From NCBI GenBank assembly GCA_021814855.1, contig JAKAHQ010000096.1, positions 1-6,694 of the forward strand: a DNA stretch of 6,694 bases, in the 5' to 3' direction. A model generated the notes under the pieces. That model had not been told where the DNA came from. It did no database searches and saw only the letters and a program-made list of their open reading frames with translations. Origin of the DNA: Bacteroidota bacterium (GTDB lineage Bacteria > Bacteroidota > Ignavibacteria > Ignavibacteriales > Melioribacteraceae). Shown here piece after piece: positions 1 through 5,462 of the stretch; positions within the stretch are counted from its first letter, which is position 1, and each line of letters starts with the position of its first letter. The position numbers were made by a program, and so were the translations under genes.

Positions 1-327
1 AACGTCAGCTATACGTATTTAACAGCTAATCGTGAGACCGGAACCTATCAATCAAAATATTTGCTGGATAATTTGAAACATCAGCTAATCTTCAACATAA
101 CTAATATTTTGCCGCTGGAGATTAGGCAAAGCTGGTCGTTTAGATTTGAAGACAGGCAGAATTACCAATCATATTTTCTTGTCGATACTCAAATAATTAA
201 GCGTGTCGGCGATTTTGAATTAATGATTCGGGCAAACAATCTTTTCAACAAATCTTATTCTGATTTTTCCGGCGTTCCTTTGCCGGGAAGATGGATTAGC
301 GCCGGAGTGAAGTATTCTTATAATTAA
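1..327 (+). CDS. TonB-dependent outer-membrane receptor, C-terminal end (partial)
   Basis: The frame is open from base 1 to the TAA at 325-327 and gives the last 108 residues of a protein that starts outside the window. The TTG at 61 is only an internal codon, since the frame continues upstream of it without a stop. The sequence alternates polar and hydrophobic/aromatic residues as in transmembrane beta strands. Near the end it carries the signature RANNLFNKSY, then GVPLPGRW, then a last strand ending GVKYSYN. This 'N-L-F-N-K-x-Y ... PGR' pattern followed by a final strand is typical of TonB-dependent receptor barrels that import siderophores, cobalamin or glycans with energy from TonB. The plug domain and TonB box are not in the window, so the substrate cannot be told. 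It converges on the sigma/anti-sigma/TonB-like operon. Confidence 0.85.
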   Translation, partial: NVSYTYLTANRETGTYQSKYLLDNLKHQLIFNITNILPLEIRQSWSFRFEDRQNYQSYFLVDTQIIKRVGDFELMIRANNLFNKSYSDFSGVPLPGRWISAGVKYSYN

Positions 328-329
328 AC

Positions 330-369
330 TGCAACCTTCGAGGTTGTAATTTACCAGCCTCGAAGGCTG
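330..369. terminator. Double hairpin between convergent genes, likely bidirectional terminator
   Basis: Two perfect 6-bp stems with 3-nt loops lie side by side: CAACCT-TCG-AGGTTG (332-346) and CAGCCT-CGA-AGGCTG (355-369). The two are also complementary to each other, so 335-346 can pair with 355-366 as one 12-bp stem with a single G-U pair and an 8-nt loop. The element fills the 56-nt gap between the converging receptor and TonB-like genes. A T-rich stretch follows on the plus side (374-394). There is no classic uniform T-tract directly after the stem on either strand, so termination is inferred from position and structure. Confidence 0.6.
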
Positions 370-383
370 AATGATTTTGAAAA

Positions 384-1442
384 TTATTTTTTCTTCTCGA
401 GTTTTTTAAAGACTTTATTCATATCCTTTGCCAAATAATTTTTTAAGTCATCTATGCTGTCTTGAGTTATTTTGACTATCCCGTTCCCCTTTCTTATGAT
501 CATAAGAAATTTTTTATAGCTCTTTCCTTCAACTTCAAATATTGCAGATTCGTCACCGTATTTAATATCGATGTCTACAGGCTTTGTTTTTTCTTTCTCG
601 TTATTAATACTTTCAGATTCCCCGTGTTCTTTTATAAAATCAATCATTCTTTTAAATTCCGAACTAGCTTCCGCCTCCGTTGAGTACAAGTTGGAGTTTA
701 ATTCTTTCATCTCGAGAGCAAATTTGTACGGCAACACAATCCAGACCGCTATGGGCTTGCCGTTTTGGAGTGCCGGTGAAAATTTGCTTTTCATCGCTGC
801 TTCTGTTGCTGACTGGTTAAAAATCGCATTATCACTTTTTATGACAATAGCTTTTTTCGGAAGTCCTTCTTTGTCTACAAGGACTTTCATAAAAACTTTT
901 CCTTCTATTCCATTCTTCTTTGCTTCTTCCGGATAGGAAGGTTTTTCCCCTGATTTAAACTCGGGCAATTTTTCAACTTGAACAAATTCGTTCGGGCCAG
1001 GATATTCCCCTGATTCCGGCTTCCCTTTTTCAATACTTTGGTCTTTCTTAATATCAATTCCAACATCAAGTTTGAATGCGATGGGTAAAACCACCCACAC
1101 TTTAACCGGTTTGTCTTTACTCATTGCCGGAGAAAATTTTGCTTTCTTTGCGGCATTAAGCGCAGATTTATCCAGCAAAGAATTTACTCCTTTTTCAACT
1201 TTTGCCTTCGCTACATTTCCTTTTTCATCAATCAATAATTTCAAAAATACTTTTCCTTGGATATCCTGCAGCTTAGCTTCTCGTGGATAGTCCGGCTTTA
1301 GCTGAGAAATAAGCGCCGGGGCTTTATCTACCTGAATAAATTCCTTCTCATCCGCGCTTTGCATTTTTATGCCTTCTTTTTCCTGGGCAGTCATCCAGGA
1401 AAAGGAAATGAATAATATGGCAATTAATAATTTCGTTTTCAT
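384..1442 (-). CDS. Exported protein with two tandem TonB C-terminal domains
   Basis: This 352-residue protein starts with a signal peptide or anchor (residues 1-20, ending SWMTAQ), so it acts in the periplasm or is held in the inner membrane by that segment. Two TonB_C-type domains follow at about residues 33-125 and 151-243. Each has YPxEAK, then GKVFxKxLxD, xKFSPA and a VWxVLP strand. The copies align without a gap at a spacing of 118 residues and are about half identical. TonB_C domains normally bind the TonB box of outer-membrane receptors, but the usual proline-rich spacer is absent here. Residues 255-352 are Lys/Glu-rich and not recognised. The gene is last in an operon with an ECF sigma factor and an anti-sigma factor, 7 nt downstream of the latter. 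GAGGT overlapping the preceding TGA serves as ribosome-binding site, which suggests coupled translation. Family assignment is firm; whether it energises receptors or only binds partners is unknown. Confidence 0.85.
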   Translation of the reverse strand: MKTKLLIAILFISFSWMTAQEKEGIKMQSADEKEFIQVDKAPALISQLKPDYPREAKLQDIQGKVFLKLLIDEKGNVAKAKVEKGVNSLLDKSALNAAKKAKFSPAMSKDKPVKVWVVLPIAFKLDVGIDIKKDQSIEKGKPESGEYPGPNEFVQVEKLPEFKSGEKPSYPEEAKKNGIEGKVFMKVLVDKEGLPKKAIVIKSDNAIFNQSATEAAMKSKFSPALQNGKPIAVWIVLPYKFALEMKELNSNLYSTEAEASSEFKRMIDFIKEHGESESINNEKEKTKPVDIDIKYGDESAIFEVEGKSYKKFLMIIRKGNGIVKITQDSIDDLKNYLAKDMNKVFKKLEKKK

Positions 1443-1449
1443 TTTGACC

Positions 1450-1923
1450 TCATAGTTTAGGTGTTACCAGTATTTGTTTTGTTCTTAAATAACCGCCCGT
1501 TACCTCAACTTCAGGCAAAGTGTTCATGAGCAGTTCGATTTTGTCGTTCTGTTTTTTGACTTCGCGCGTTAAGTCATAAAACTGAACTTTGTAATCTTCC
1601 GTTTTTTGATAGAAGAAGATCGTGAGAATCAGAAGAATAATTGCGGCAGAATAAGTGATCACAGAAAAAACTTTTTTATTTATGAATGCGGCGGTGTGTT
1701 TGTCTTGTATACTTCCAACGGAACGCAGAATTTTTTCATCGAGGGCTGACGGGAATTCTTCCAACGTATGCGCAATGCCGCTTTTCAAAATATTCATCTT
1801 TTTGAAATGCTCGCGAGCGTCCTCATCACCCGACAGCAGCGAAAACATAACCGGTTCTTTTGCTTTTTCAAGTTCGTTGTCGAAATACAGATCTATCATT
1901 TTTATTAATTCGTCGGTGTTCAT
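1450..1923 (-). CDS. Probable membrane-bound anti-sigma factor (no zinc motif)
   Basis: The 157 residues split into an N-terminal cytoplasmic part (1-84), one hydrophobic helix at about 85-105 (VFSVITYSAAIILLILTIFF), and a short outer part of about 50 residues that starts as a probable coiled coil (YKVQFYDLTREVKKQNDKIE). The N-terminal stretch DLYFDNELEKAK... resembles the start of zf-HC2/anti-sigma domains. The protein contains no cysteine, so the HxxxCxxC zinc site of that family is missing and its place is taken by acidic residues (GDEDAREHF). The function is inferred from this shape and from position: directly after an ECF sigma gene (8-nt gap) and before the double-TonB_C gene (7-nt gap). 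Its ribosome-binding site AGAGGAG overlaps the sigma TAG stop, so sigma and anti-sigma are probably made in fixed ratio by coupled translation. Confidence 0.72.
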   Translation of the reverse strand: MNTDELIKMIDLYFDNELEKAKEPVMFSLLSGDEDAREHFKKMNILKSGIAHTLEEFPSALDEKILRSVGSIQDKHTAAFINKKVFSVITYSAAIILLILTIFFYQKTEDYKVQFYDLTREVKKQNDKIELLMNTLPEVEVTGGYLRTKQILVTPKL

Positions 1924-1931
1924 AAGCTCCT

Positions 1932-2459
1932 CTATGCCGAAAAAATCTTGGATAATTTAGAAATTAATTTTTGTCTTGTTTTAAATAATCTACTCTTCAC
2001 AAGGTTTTCGTCAATATTCATAATAGTCGAGATTTCTTTGTAAGAAAAACCGCCGTATTCTTTTAGAAGAAACACTTCTTTTTGCTCTACGGGCAAAGCA
2101 TTTAGCGAAGAAAGAACTATTTCGCTTGTTTCTCTTATTTCGAATTCGTCTTCCATCTTAACCGAATTCTCGAGATCAAGTTCATCTGAATCTTCTACGC
2201 CGTATTGATCGATATGAATTTTTTTATTCCTGTAGAAAGTATAAATCTCATTTCTTGCCGTAGTAAAAAGCCATGAACGGACGCCGTTTGCATTCCGTAT
2301 TTTTTCCAAATTCTCAAAGAGCTTAACAAATACATTCTGGACAATATCCTCACACACCATTCTATTGCTTACCATTTTCAACGTGAAGTTGAACAGGGCA
2401 TTTTTATGCTGGTTATAAACCAGCGTAAACTCAATTATATTTTTAGAGGAATCTCTCAA
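1932..2459 (-). CDS. RNA polymerase sigma factor, ECF subfamily (sigma-70 regions 2 and 4)
   Basis: This 175-residue protein has the two-domain layout of ECF sigma factors, which direct RNA polymerase to a small regulon. Region 2 covers about residues 14-80, with EDIVQNVFVKLFENL (core binding and -10 contact) and RSWLFTTARNEIYTFYRNKK. Region 4 covers about 116-170, with LPVEQKEVFLLKEYGGFSY, KEISTIMNIDENLVKSRLFK and a helix-turn-helix for the -35 element. The linker (89-110) is strongly acidic. The start is TTG, because the frame is closed by TAA two codons upstream and no ATG lies before region 2; this start leaves a normal short N-terminal lead. The next genes encode its likely anti-sigma factor and a TonB-domain protein. 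ECF factors of this type are usually held inactive by the co-encoded membrane anti-sigma. Confidence 0.92.
   Translation of the reverse strand: MRDSSKNIIEFTLVYNQHKNALFNFTLKMVSNRMVCEDIVQNVFVKLFENLEKIRNANGVRSWLFTTARNEIYTFYRNKKIHIDQYGVEDSDELDLENSVKMEDEFEIRETSEIVLSSLNALPVEQKEVFLLKEYGGFSYKEISTIMNIDENLVKSRLFKTRQKLISKLSKIFSA
2408..2424. repeat. Short perfect hairpin inside the sigma gene start
   Basis: GCTGGTT-ATA-AACCAGC forms a 7-bp stem with a 3-nt loop around codons 12-17 of the sigma gene. In the mRNA it would lie about 35 nt after the TTG start. It may tune initiation, or simply be a by-product of the codons for residues LVYNQ. Confidence 0.3.
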
Positions 2460-2532
2460 AAGTTATTTTCTCTTTCTATTAAAGATGCTTTAACAATGAA
2501 AATGTTGCCGGCAAAAAACTATTATTTAATCT

Positions 2533-2551
2533 TCTCTTCTAACGGAAGAGA
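2533..2551 (-). terminator. Hairpin downstream of the lipoprotein gene
   Basis: TCTCTTC-CGTTA-GAAGAGA (read on the minus strand) is a perfect 7-bp stem with a 5-nt loop, starting 15 nt after the lipoprotein stop and before the sigma gene. A T6 run (minus strand of 2513-2518) follows 14 nt later, too far for a classic intrinsic terminator, so this is a weak call. Confidence 0.35.
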
Positions 2552-2566
2552 CCAATTGCCGCAAAT

Positions 2567-3136
2567 TTATTTTATCGATGAAAGAACCGAATTCTGGATT
2601 CTATATAATTCCGAAAGATTACTCGTCGTAGCCGGGATAGCGGTGAGTTCGTAAAATTTGTGGCCGTACTTGAAAACAACTACGCGGATGTTCCTGTTTT
2701 GGCCATCCTTGTATTGATACGCCTCAAAATGATTTTTGCCCAGCTCAAATGATTCCGGATTCGTAAACGCGGACATACTTTTACCATATCGGGCAATTTT
2801 AAATTCTTTACTGAGATCAACAATTTCTTTTAATCCGTTCTTTTCAACCTCTTGATTAGCGAGCGAATCCAAATGCAGGGAAGTAAACTGTAGATTCTCG
2901 GAATAATCATCTTTAATTAGCCAAAGGTCAATTCTATGAAACTCGTTATCATCCGCGGTAAACCATCCTCGCGGAATTTTTACGTTTAGAGAAGTCGTTT
3001 GTGATACAGCCGTTTCTGCAGTCAGCGGGTAGTCAAAATTGTACAACGAAACAGAAGCGGCGCTGCAGGAAAAAAGCAGAAGCGCTGTTAGAAGAGAAAA
3101 ATATTTTTTAATGAATGACTTTATAGAACAGAACAT
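2567..3136 (-). CDS. Lipoprotein of unknown function
   Basis: The 189-residue product has a lipoprotein signal peptide: a charged start (KSFIKK), a hydrophobic core (LLTALLL) and the lipobox LFSC with the modified cysteine at residue 24. The mature part has about 165 residues. It begins with a loosely hydrophilic stretch, then SLNVKIPRGWFTADD, and ends ATTSNLSELYRIQNSVLSSIK. The order 'x-V-x-I-P-x-G-W ... final helix with SVLSSIK' recalls the compact PsbP/DUF1795-like fold, but that is only an impression. The ATG at 3136 is the only usable start, since a TAA lies two codons upstream. No Shine-Dalgarno is close to it; the nearest, AAGGAG (3165-3170), is 28 nt away. The start codon sits inside an inverted repeat. 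The gene lies 69 nt downstream of ahpC in the same direction, so co-transcription is possible. Confidence 0.75.
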   Translation of the reverse strand: MFCSIKSFIKKYFSLLTALLLFSCSAASVSLYNFDYPLTAETAVSQTTSLNVKIPRGWFTADDNEFHRIDLWLIKDDYSENLQFTSLHLDSLANQEVEKNGLKEIVDLSKEFKIARYGKSMSAFTNPESFELGKNHFEAYQYKDGQNRNIRVVVFKYGHKFYELTAIPATTSNLSELYRIQNSVLSSIK

Positions 3137-3190
3137 GGATTATAGATTTCGATTAATAGAGAAACTCCTTACTTCTAAAATCCATGTTCT
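3130..3190. repeat. 12-bp perfect inverted repeat around the lipoprotein start
   Basis: The arms AGAACATGGATT (3130-3141) and AATCCATGTTCT (3179-3190) are exact reverse complements separated by 37 nt. In the minus-strand mRNA the second arm contains the lipoprotein AUG, and the interval contains an AAGGAG sequence. The repeat could hide the start codon, form a leaky terminator between ahpC and the lipoprotein gene, or be an operator. Confidence 0.55.
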
Positions 3191-3205
3191 TCAATCTAAA
3201 ATCAA

Positions 3206-3769
3206 TTAGATCTTTCCAACAAGTTCAACTCCGGGTATTAATGTTTCGTCGCCCGGTTCCCAGCTGGCCGGACAAACTTGTTCCGGATGTCTGCGCACAT
3301 AACTTGCGGCTTTAACACGGCGAAGAATTTCTTTCGAACTTCTGCCGATGCTGTTATCGTGAATGTCGATTGTTTTTAATATTCCGTCCGGATCGATAAT
3401 AAATGTTCCGCGGAGAGAGAGACCATCTTCTTCGATGTAAGTGCCGAACTCACGGCAAATTTTTCCGGTAGGATCGGCAGCCATAGGATATTTTATTTTA
3501 CTAATCGCCTTCGATGAATCGTGCCATGCAAAATGCGCAAAAACGGTATCGGTACTAAAACTGATAACTTCCACGCCTTCTTTCTTGAACTCGTCATAAT
3601 AATGAGCCGCTTCTTCCAATTCGGTGGGGCAGACGAATGTAAAATCCGCCGGATAAAATAAAAGTACTGCCCACTTTCCTTTTAGTTCCGAAAAACTCAT
3701 CCACTTGAATTCATTATTGTGGTAGACTTCAAATCTCTGATCCGGTACATGTTGACCAACCTTAAGCAT
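3206..3769 (-). CDS. ahpC: Peroxiredoxin, AhpC/Prx1-type typical 2-Cys
   Basis: This 187-residue enzyme reduces hydrogen peroxide and organic hydroperoxides in the cytoplasm. The peroxidatic cysteine is C47 in PADFTFVCPTE, which holds the conserved P40, T44 and C47; the catalytic arginine is probably R120 in LSLRGTFIIDPDG. The resolving cysteine is C166 in EQVCPASWEPG, so the mechanism is the inter-subunit disulfide of typical 2-Cys enzymes. A third cysteine, C105 (GKICREFG), lies outside the active site. The length and the ending PGVELVGKI match AhpC well. The start at 3769 is supported by GGAG 10 nt upstream (3780-3783). No AhpF or OxyR is nearby, so the electron donor (AhpF-like or thioredoxin) cannot be told. 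It is transcribed from its own 135-nt upstream region, with the lipoprotein gene next downstream. Confidence 0.95.
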   Translation of the reverse strand: MLKVGQHVPDQRFEVYHNNEFKWMSFSELKGKWAVLLFYPADFTFVCPTELEEAAHYYDEFKKEGVEVISFSTDTVFAHFAWHDSSKAISKIKYPMAADPTGKICREFGTYIEEDGLSLRGTFIIDPDGILKTIDIHDNSIGRSSKEILRRVKAASYVRRHPEQVCPASWEPGDETLIPGVELVGKI

Positions 3770-3818
3770 ATTTATATATCTCCAGTAATTATTAGGGTTA
3801 TTTAATTAACATAGGAAA

Positions 3819-3835
3819 TTCAAAAAAAGTTTGAA
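3819..3835. promoter_or_regulatory. Dyad upstream of ahpC, possible operator
   Basis: TTCAAA-AAAAG-TTTGAA is a perfect 6-bp inverted repeat with a 5-nt spacer, about 50-65 nt upstream of the ahpC start. The position suits an operator for a peroxide-responsive regulator, but it does not match the PerR box I know and no clear -7 element was found next to it. It is a weak call. Confidence 0.25.
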
Positions 3836-3863
3836 ATGGAGTTGAGAATGTGTTGGTCAGCCG

Positions 3864-3895
3864 GATAAGGATACAGCTTTTACCGTATCCTCATC
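3864..3895 (-). terminator. Strong hairpin downstream of the PorV/PorQ-family gene
   Basis: Starting 10 nt after the stop codon at 3905, the minus-strand RNA folds into a 14-pair stem (3882-3895 with 3864-3877) closed by an AAAA loop. The central 6 bp are GGATAC/GTATCC. Three of the pairs are G-U on the minus strand and would be A-C mismatches on the plus strand, so the structure favours the minus-strand transcript. No T-tract follows, so factor-dependent ending or 3'-end protection are alternatives. Confidence 0.5.
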
Positions 3896-3904
3896 AATAT
3901 AAGA

Positions 3905-4933
3905 TTATAAATTTCCTCTAAGGAATTTGGGAGATTCTAACGTAAGAATAAGAGAAATTCTATGCGTATCGGGAAGTCTATCCGCTTCGCTTCCGCTCAT
4001 TCGGGCAAAAGAATAATCAACCCGTAATTTTGGAAGATATATTCCCGCTCCCAGCGTAAATTGTTTTACGTCGCTGTAACCGGCGCGCACTGCAAAAATA
4101 TTTTTAAAATTATATTCGAAGCCGCCGTGAACATCAACGCTTACCGGACCGACATAAAACGTAGAAGCCGTCTGCCTATTTTCAAACATAATATTGAAAT
4201 CAACTGCAGGCATAACGGTCCCACCTAAAAATTGCACAGCGTAGGCAGCTCCAACCCTTGCCGTAGGGGTAATCAACTCATTTGTGCCGGTACTCCAGGC
4301 GACAAGAGTCGTAGTTACATCCTGAATGTTAGCGCCCAGGAATAAATTTTCGATCGGATTATAATAAGCGCCCACGTCAAACCCGATTCCCATAGCGCTG
4401 TATTCTGCAATATCACGACGGAGTAATTTTACGTTGGCGCCCCAGTAAAATTTATCGGTCTGCCGTTTTGCAAATGTAAGATAAAAAGCCCAATCCGTAT
4501 TGCTGAACTCCGTAATCTTTGAGTAATCAAGCCGGTCAGTATGAATATCCAGAATTCCGTCGCCGTTCGCATCGTAAAGAGCGTTTCGAGTATCGGGAAT
4601 ACCATCGATGCTCGATCTAATAATACTCAAGCCAAAGCTCATATCGTTTCCGTAGGGAATGGCAACCGCGCCGTAGTTGTAATTAACGAGACTTCCGAAA
4701 TGTTCTTCATGCATTAACGCTACTTGCGGGTAATCGATTCTTGCTAAACCGGCGGGATTCCAGTAACCTGCGGTAACGTCGTTTACAACGGCAACCTGGG
4801 CGCTTCCCATAGCGGATGCTCGTCCGCCAACACCGATCGCTAAAAATTCACCGGCATACTTTCCAATTACAGTTTGGGCATAAATTGAAGTGCATGAAAG
4901 GAGAAACAATAAAGCAAAAATTCTGTTTTTCAT
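3905..4933 (-). CDS. PorV/PorQ-family outer-membrane beta-barrel protein
   Basis: The 342-residue product has a signal peptide ending SIYAQ (residues 1-19/20), followed by the opening typical of the family: KYAGEFLAIGVGGRASAMGSAQVAVVNDVTAGYWNPAGLARI. That 'GxGxRAxxMGxAxVAxxxDxxAxxWNPAGLA' pattern marks PorV/PorQ and FadL-like barrels. The rest alternates as beta strands and ends with a barrel-like stretch (HRISLILTLESPKF). In type IX secretion PorV acts as outer-membrane shuttle for cargo, while other paralogs are uncharacterised; this copy has no secretion genes beside it, so its role is open. Residues 121-129 (DANGDGILD) form a calcium-loop-like motif in a turn. LLSC at residues 11-14 resembles a lipobox, but the hydrophobic core would be too short and SPase I cleavage at YA-Q fits better. 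The start at 4933 is fixed by an upstream in-frame TAA; its ribosome-binding site is weak. Confidence 0.85.
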   Translation of the reverse strand: MKNRIFALLFLLSCTSIYAQTVIGKYAGEFLAIGVGGRASAMGSAQVAVVNDVTAGYWNPAGLARIDYPQVALMHEEHFGSLVNYNYGAVAIPYGNDMSFGLSIIRSSIDGIPDTRNALYDANGDGILDIHTDRLDYSKITEFSNTDWAFYLTFAKRQTDKFYWGANVKLLRRDIAEYSAMGIGFDVGAYYNPIENLFLGANIQDVTTTLVAWSTGTNELITPTARVGAAYAVQFLGGTVMPAVDFNIMFENRQTASTFYVGPVSVDVHGGFEYNFKNIFAVRAGYSDVKQFTLGAGIYLPKLRVDYSFARMSGSEADRLPDTHRISLILTLESPKFLRGNL

Positions 4934-4999
4934 GATTAATCTTGCCTGTTAAATGTTTGTCGGTAAAAAATGATTATGCTTTCTTCTCCTTTGGTGTAG

Positions 5000-5030
5000 C
5001 AATATTAAATGTTTTTTTCTTCCGATGCAA
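5000..5030 (-). promoter_or_regulatory. Candidate Bacteroidota-type promoter for the PorV/PorQ-family gene
   Basis: On the minus strand TTG (5028-5030), 20 nt, then TAATATTG (5000-5007) fits the TTG-N17-23-TAnnTTTG promoter form of Bacteroidota with one mismatch. It lies in the 130-nt gap upstream of the gene and would give a leader of roughly 60 nt. Confidence 0.4.
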
Positions 5031-5063
5031 TTGAATTAGTATTCTCATTATTCTGCTCTTGAG

Positions 5064-5462
5064 TTAAGACTTTTTGGACATTCTTTTTCTTCCTTGATGT
5101 TTTATTCCGGGAAGATAAACGGCAGCGCCGAAAAATAAGAACGCCGTAACAAAATATGCGTAATGCACCAAATGCGTTCCCTCTTTCATGTAAGCATACC
5201 CAACCAATATCATCACGATTCCCTCGAAAACAAAAACAAGTCTCTTAACTCGATTCGATAAAAACCTGAACTTATTGTGCGCGAAAGAAATGAATACGAT
5301 AATAATGCCGATAACTATTAAGACAATAGCAATAAACTCATTGCCCGGATGATCAAATTTATCAATCCCCTTCATAAAAACTGATAGGCCAACGCAGAGG
5401 TGGCCTATCATTTCAAGCGCTTCTTTTCTTCTTTCCTTTGATGCATGAACAGAAACAGACAT
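5064..5462 (-). CDS. Small integral membrane protein of unknown function
   Basis: The 132-residue protein is mostly hydrophobic, with about four membrane segments near residues 17-33, 43-61 (IAIVLIVIGIIIVFISF), 74-92 and 98-118. The ends are positively charged (KERRK near the start, KHQGRKRMSKKS at the end), which by the positive-inside rule puts both termini in the cytoplasm. I do not recognise a family. The ATG overlaps the phosphoglycerate mutase stop codon by one base (TAATG) and has no separate Shine-Dalgarno, only an A8 run before it. It therefore probably depends on termination-reinitiation from gpmA. A second possibility, ribosomal slippage into this frame, is described among the findings. 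The operonic link with gpmA does not by itself say what it does. Confidence 0.75.
   Translation of the reverse strand: MSVSVHASKERRKEALEMIGHLCVGLSVFMKGIDKFDHPGNEFIAIVLIVIGIIIVFISFAHNKFRFLSNRVKRLVFVFEGIVMILVGYAYMKEGTHLVHYAYFVTAFLFFGAAVYLPGIKHQGRKRMSKKS

Noticed and set aside
462..683. Plus-strand open frame at 462-683
   Set aside because: Antisense to the C-terminal part of the double-TonB_C gene and overlapping another shadow; no ribosome-binding site or recognisable domain.
571..1290. Plus-strand open frames at 571-936 and 1072-1290
   Set aside because: They lie opposite the two TonB_C copies of the minus-strand gene and resemble each other only because the real gene is duplicated. Their translations show no family features.
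1655..1960. Plus-strand open frame at 1655-1960
   Set aside because: Antisense to the anti-sigma gene and running across the sigma/anti-sigma junction; the Ser/Phe-rich translation is typical of reverse-strand shadows.
2406..2654. Plus-strand open frame at 2406-2654
   Set aside because: Overlaps the sigma start, the intergenic region and the lipoprotein end on the opposite strand; no family resemblance.
3942..4933. PorV/PorQ-family protein as a lipoprotein (LLSC at residues 11-14)
   Set aside because: The hydrophobic segment before the cysteine is too short, and the YA-Q cleavage site further on fits the usual signal peptide of this family.
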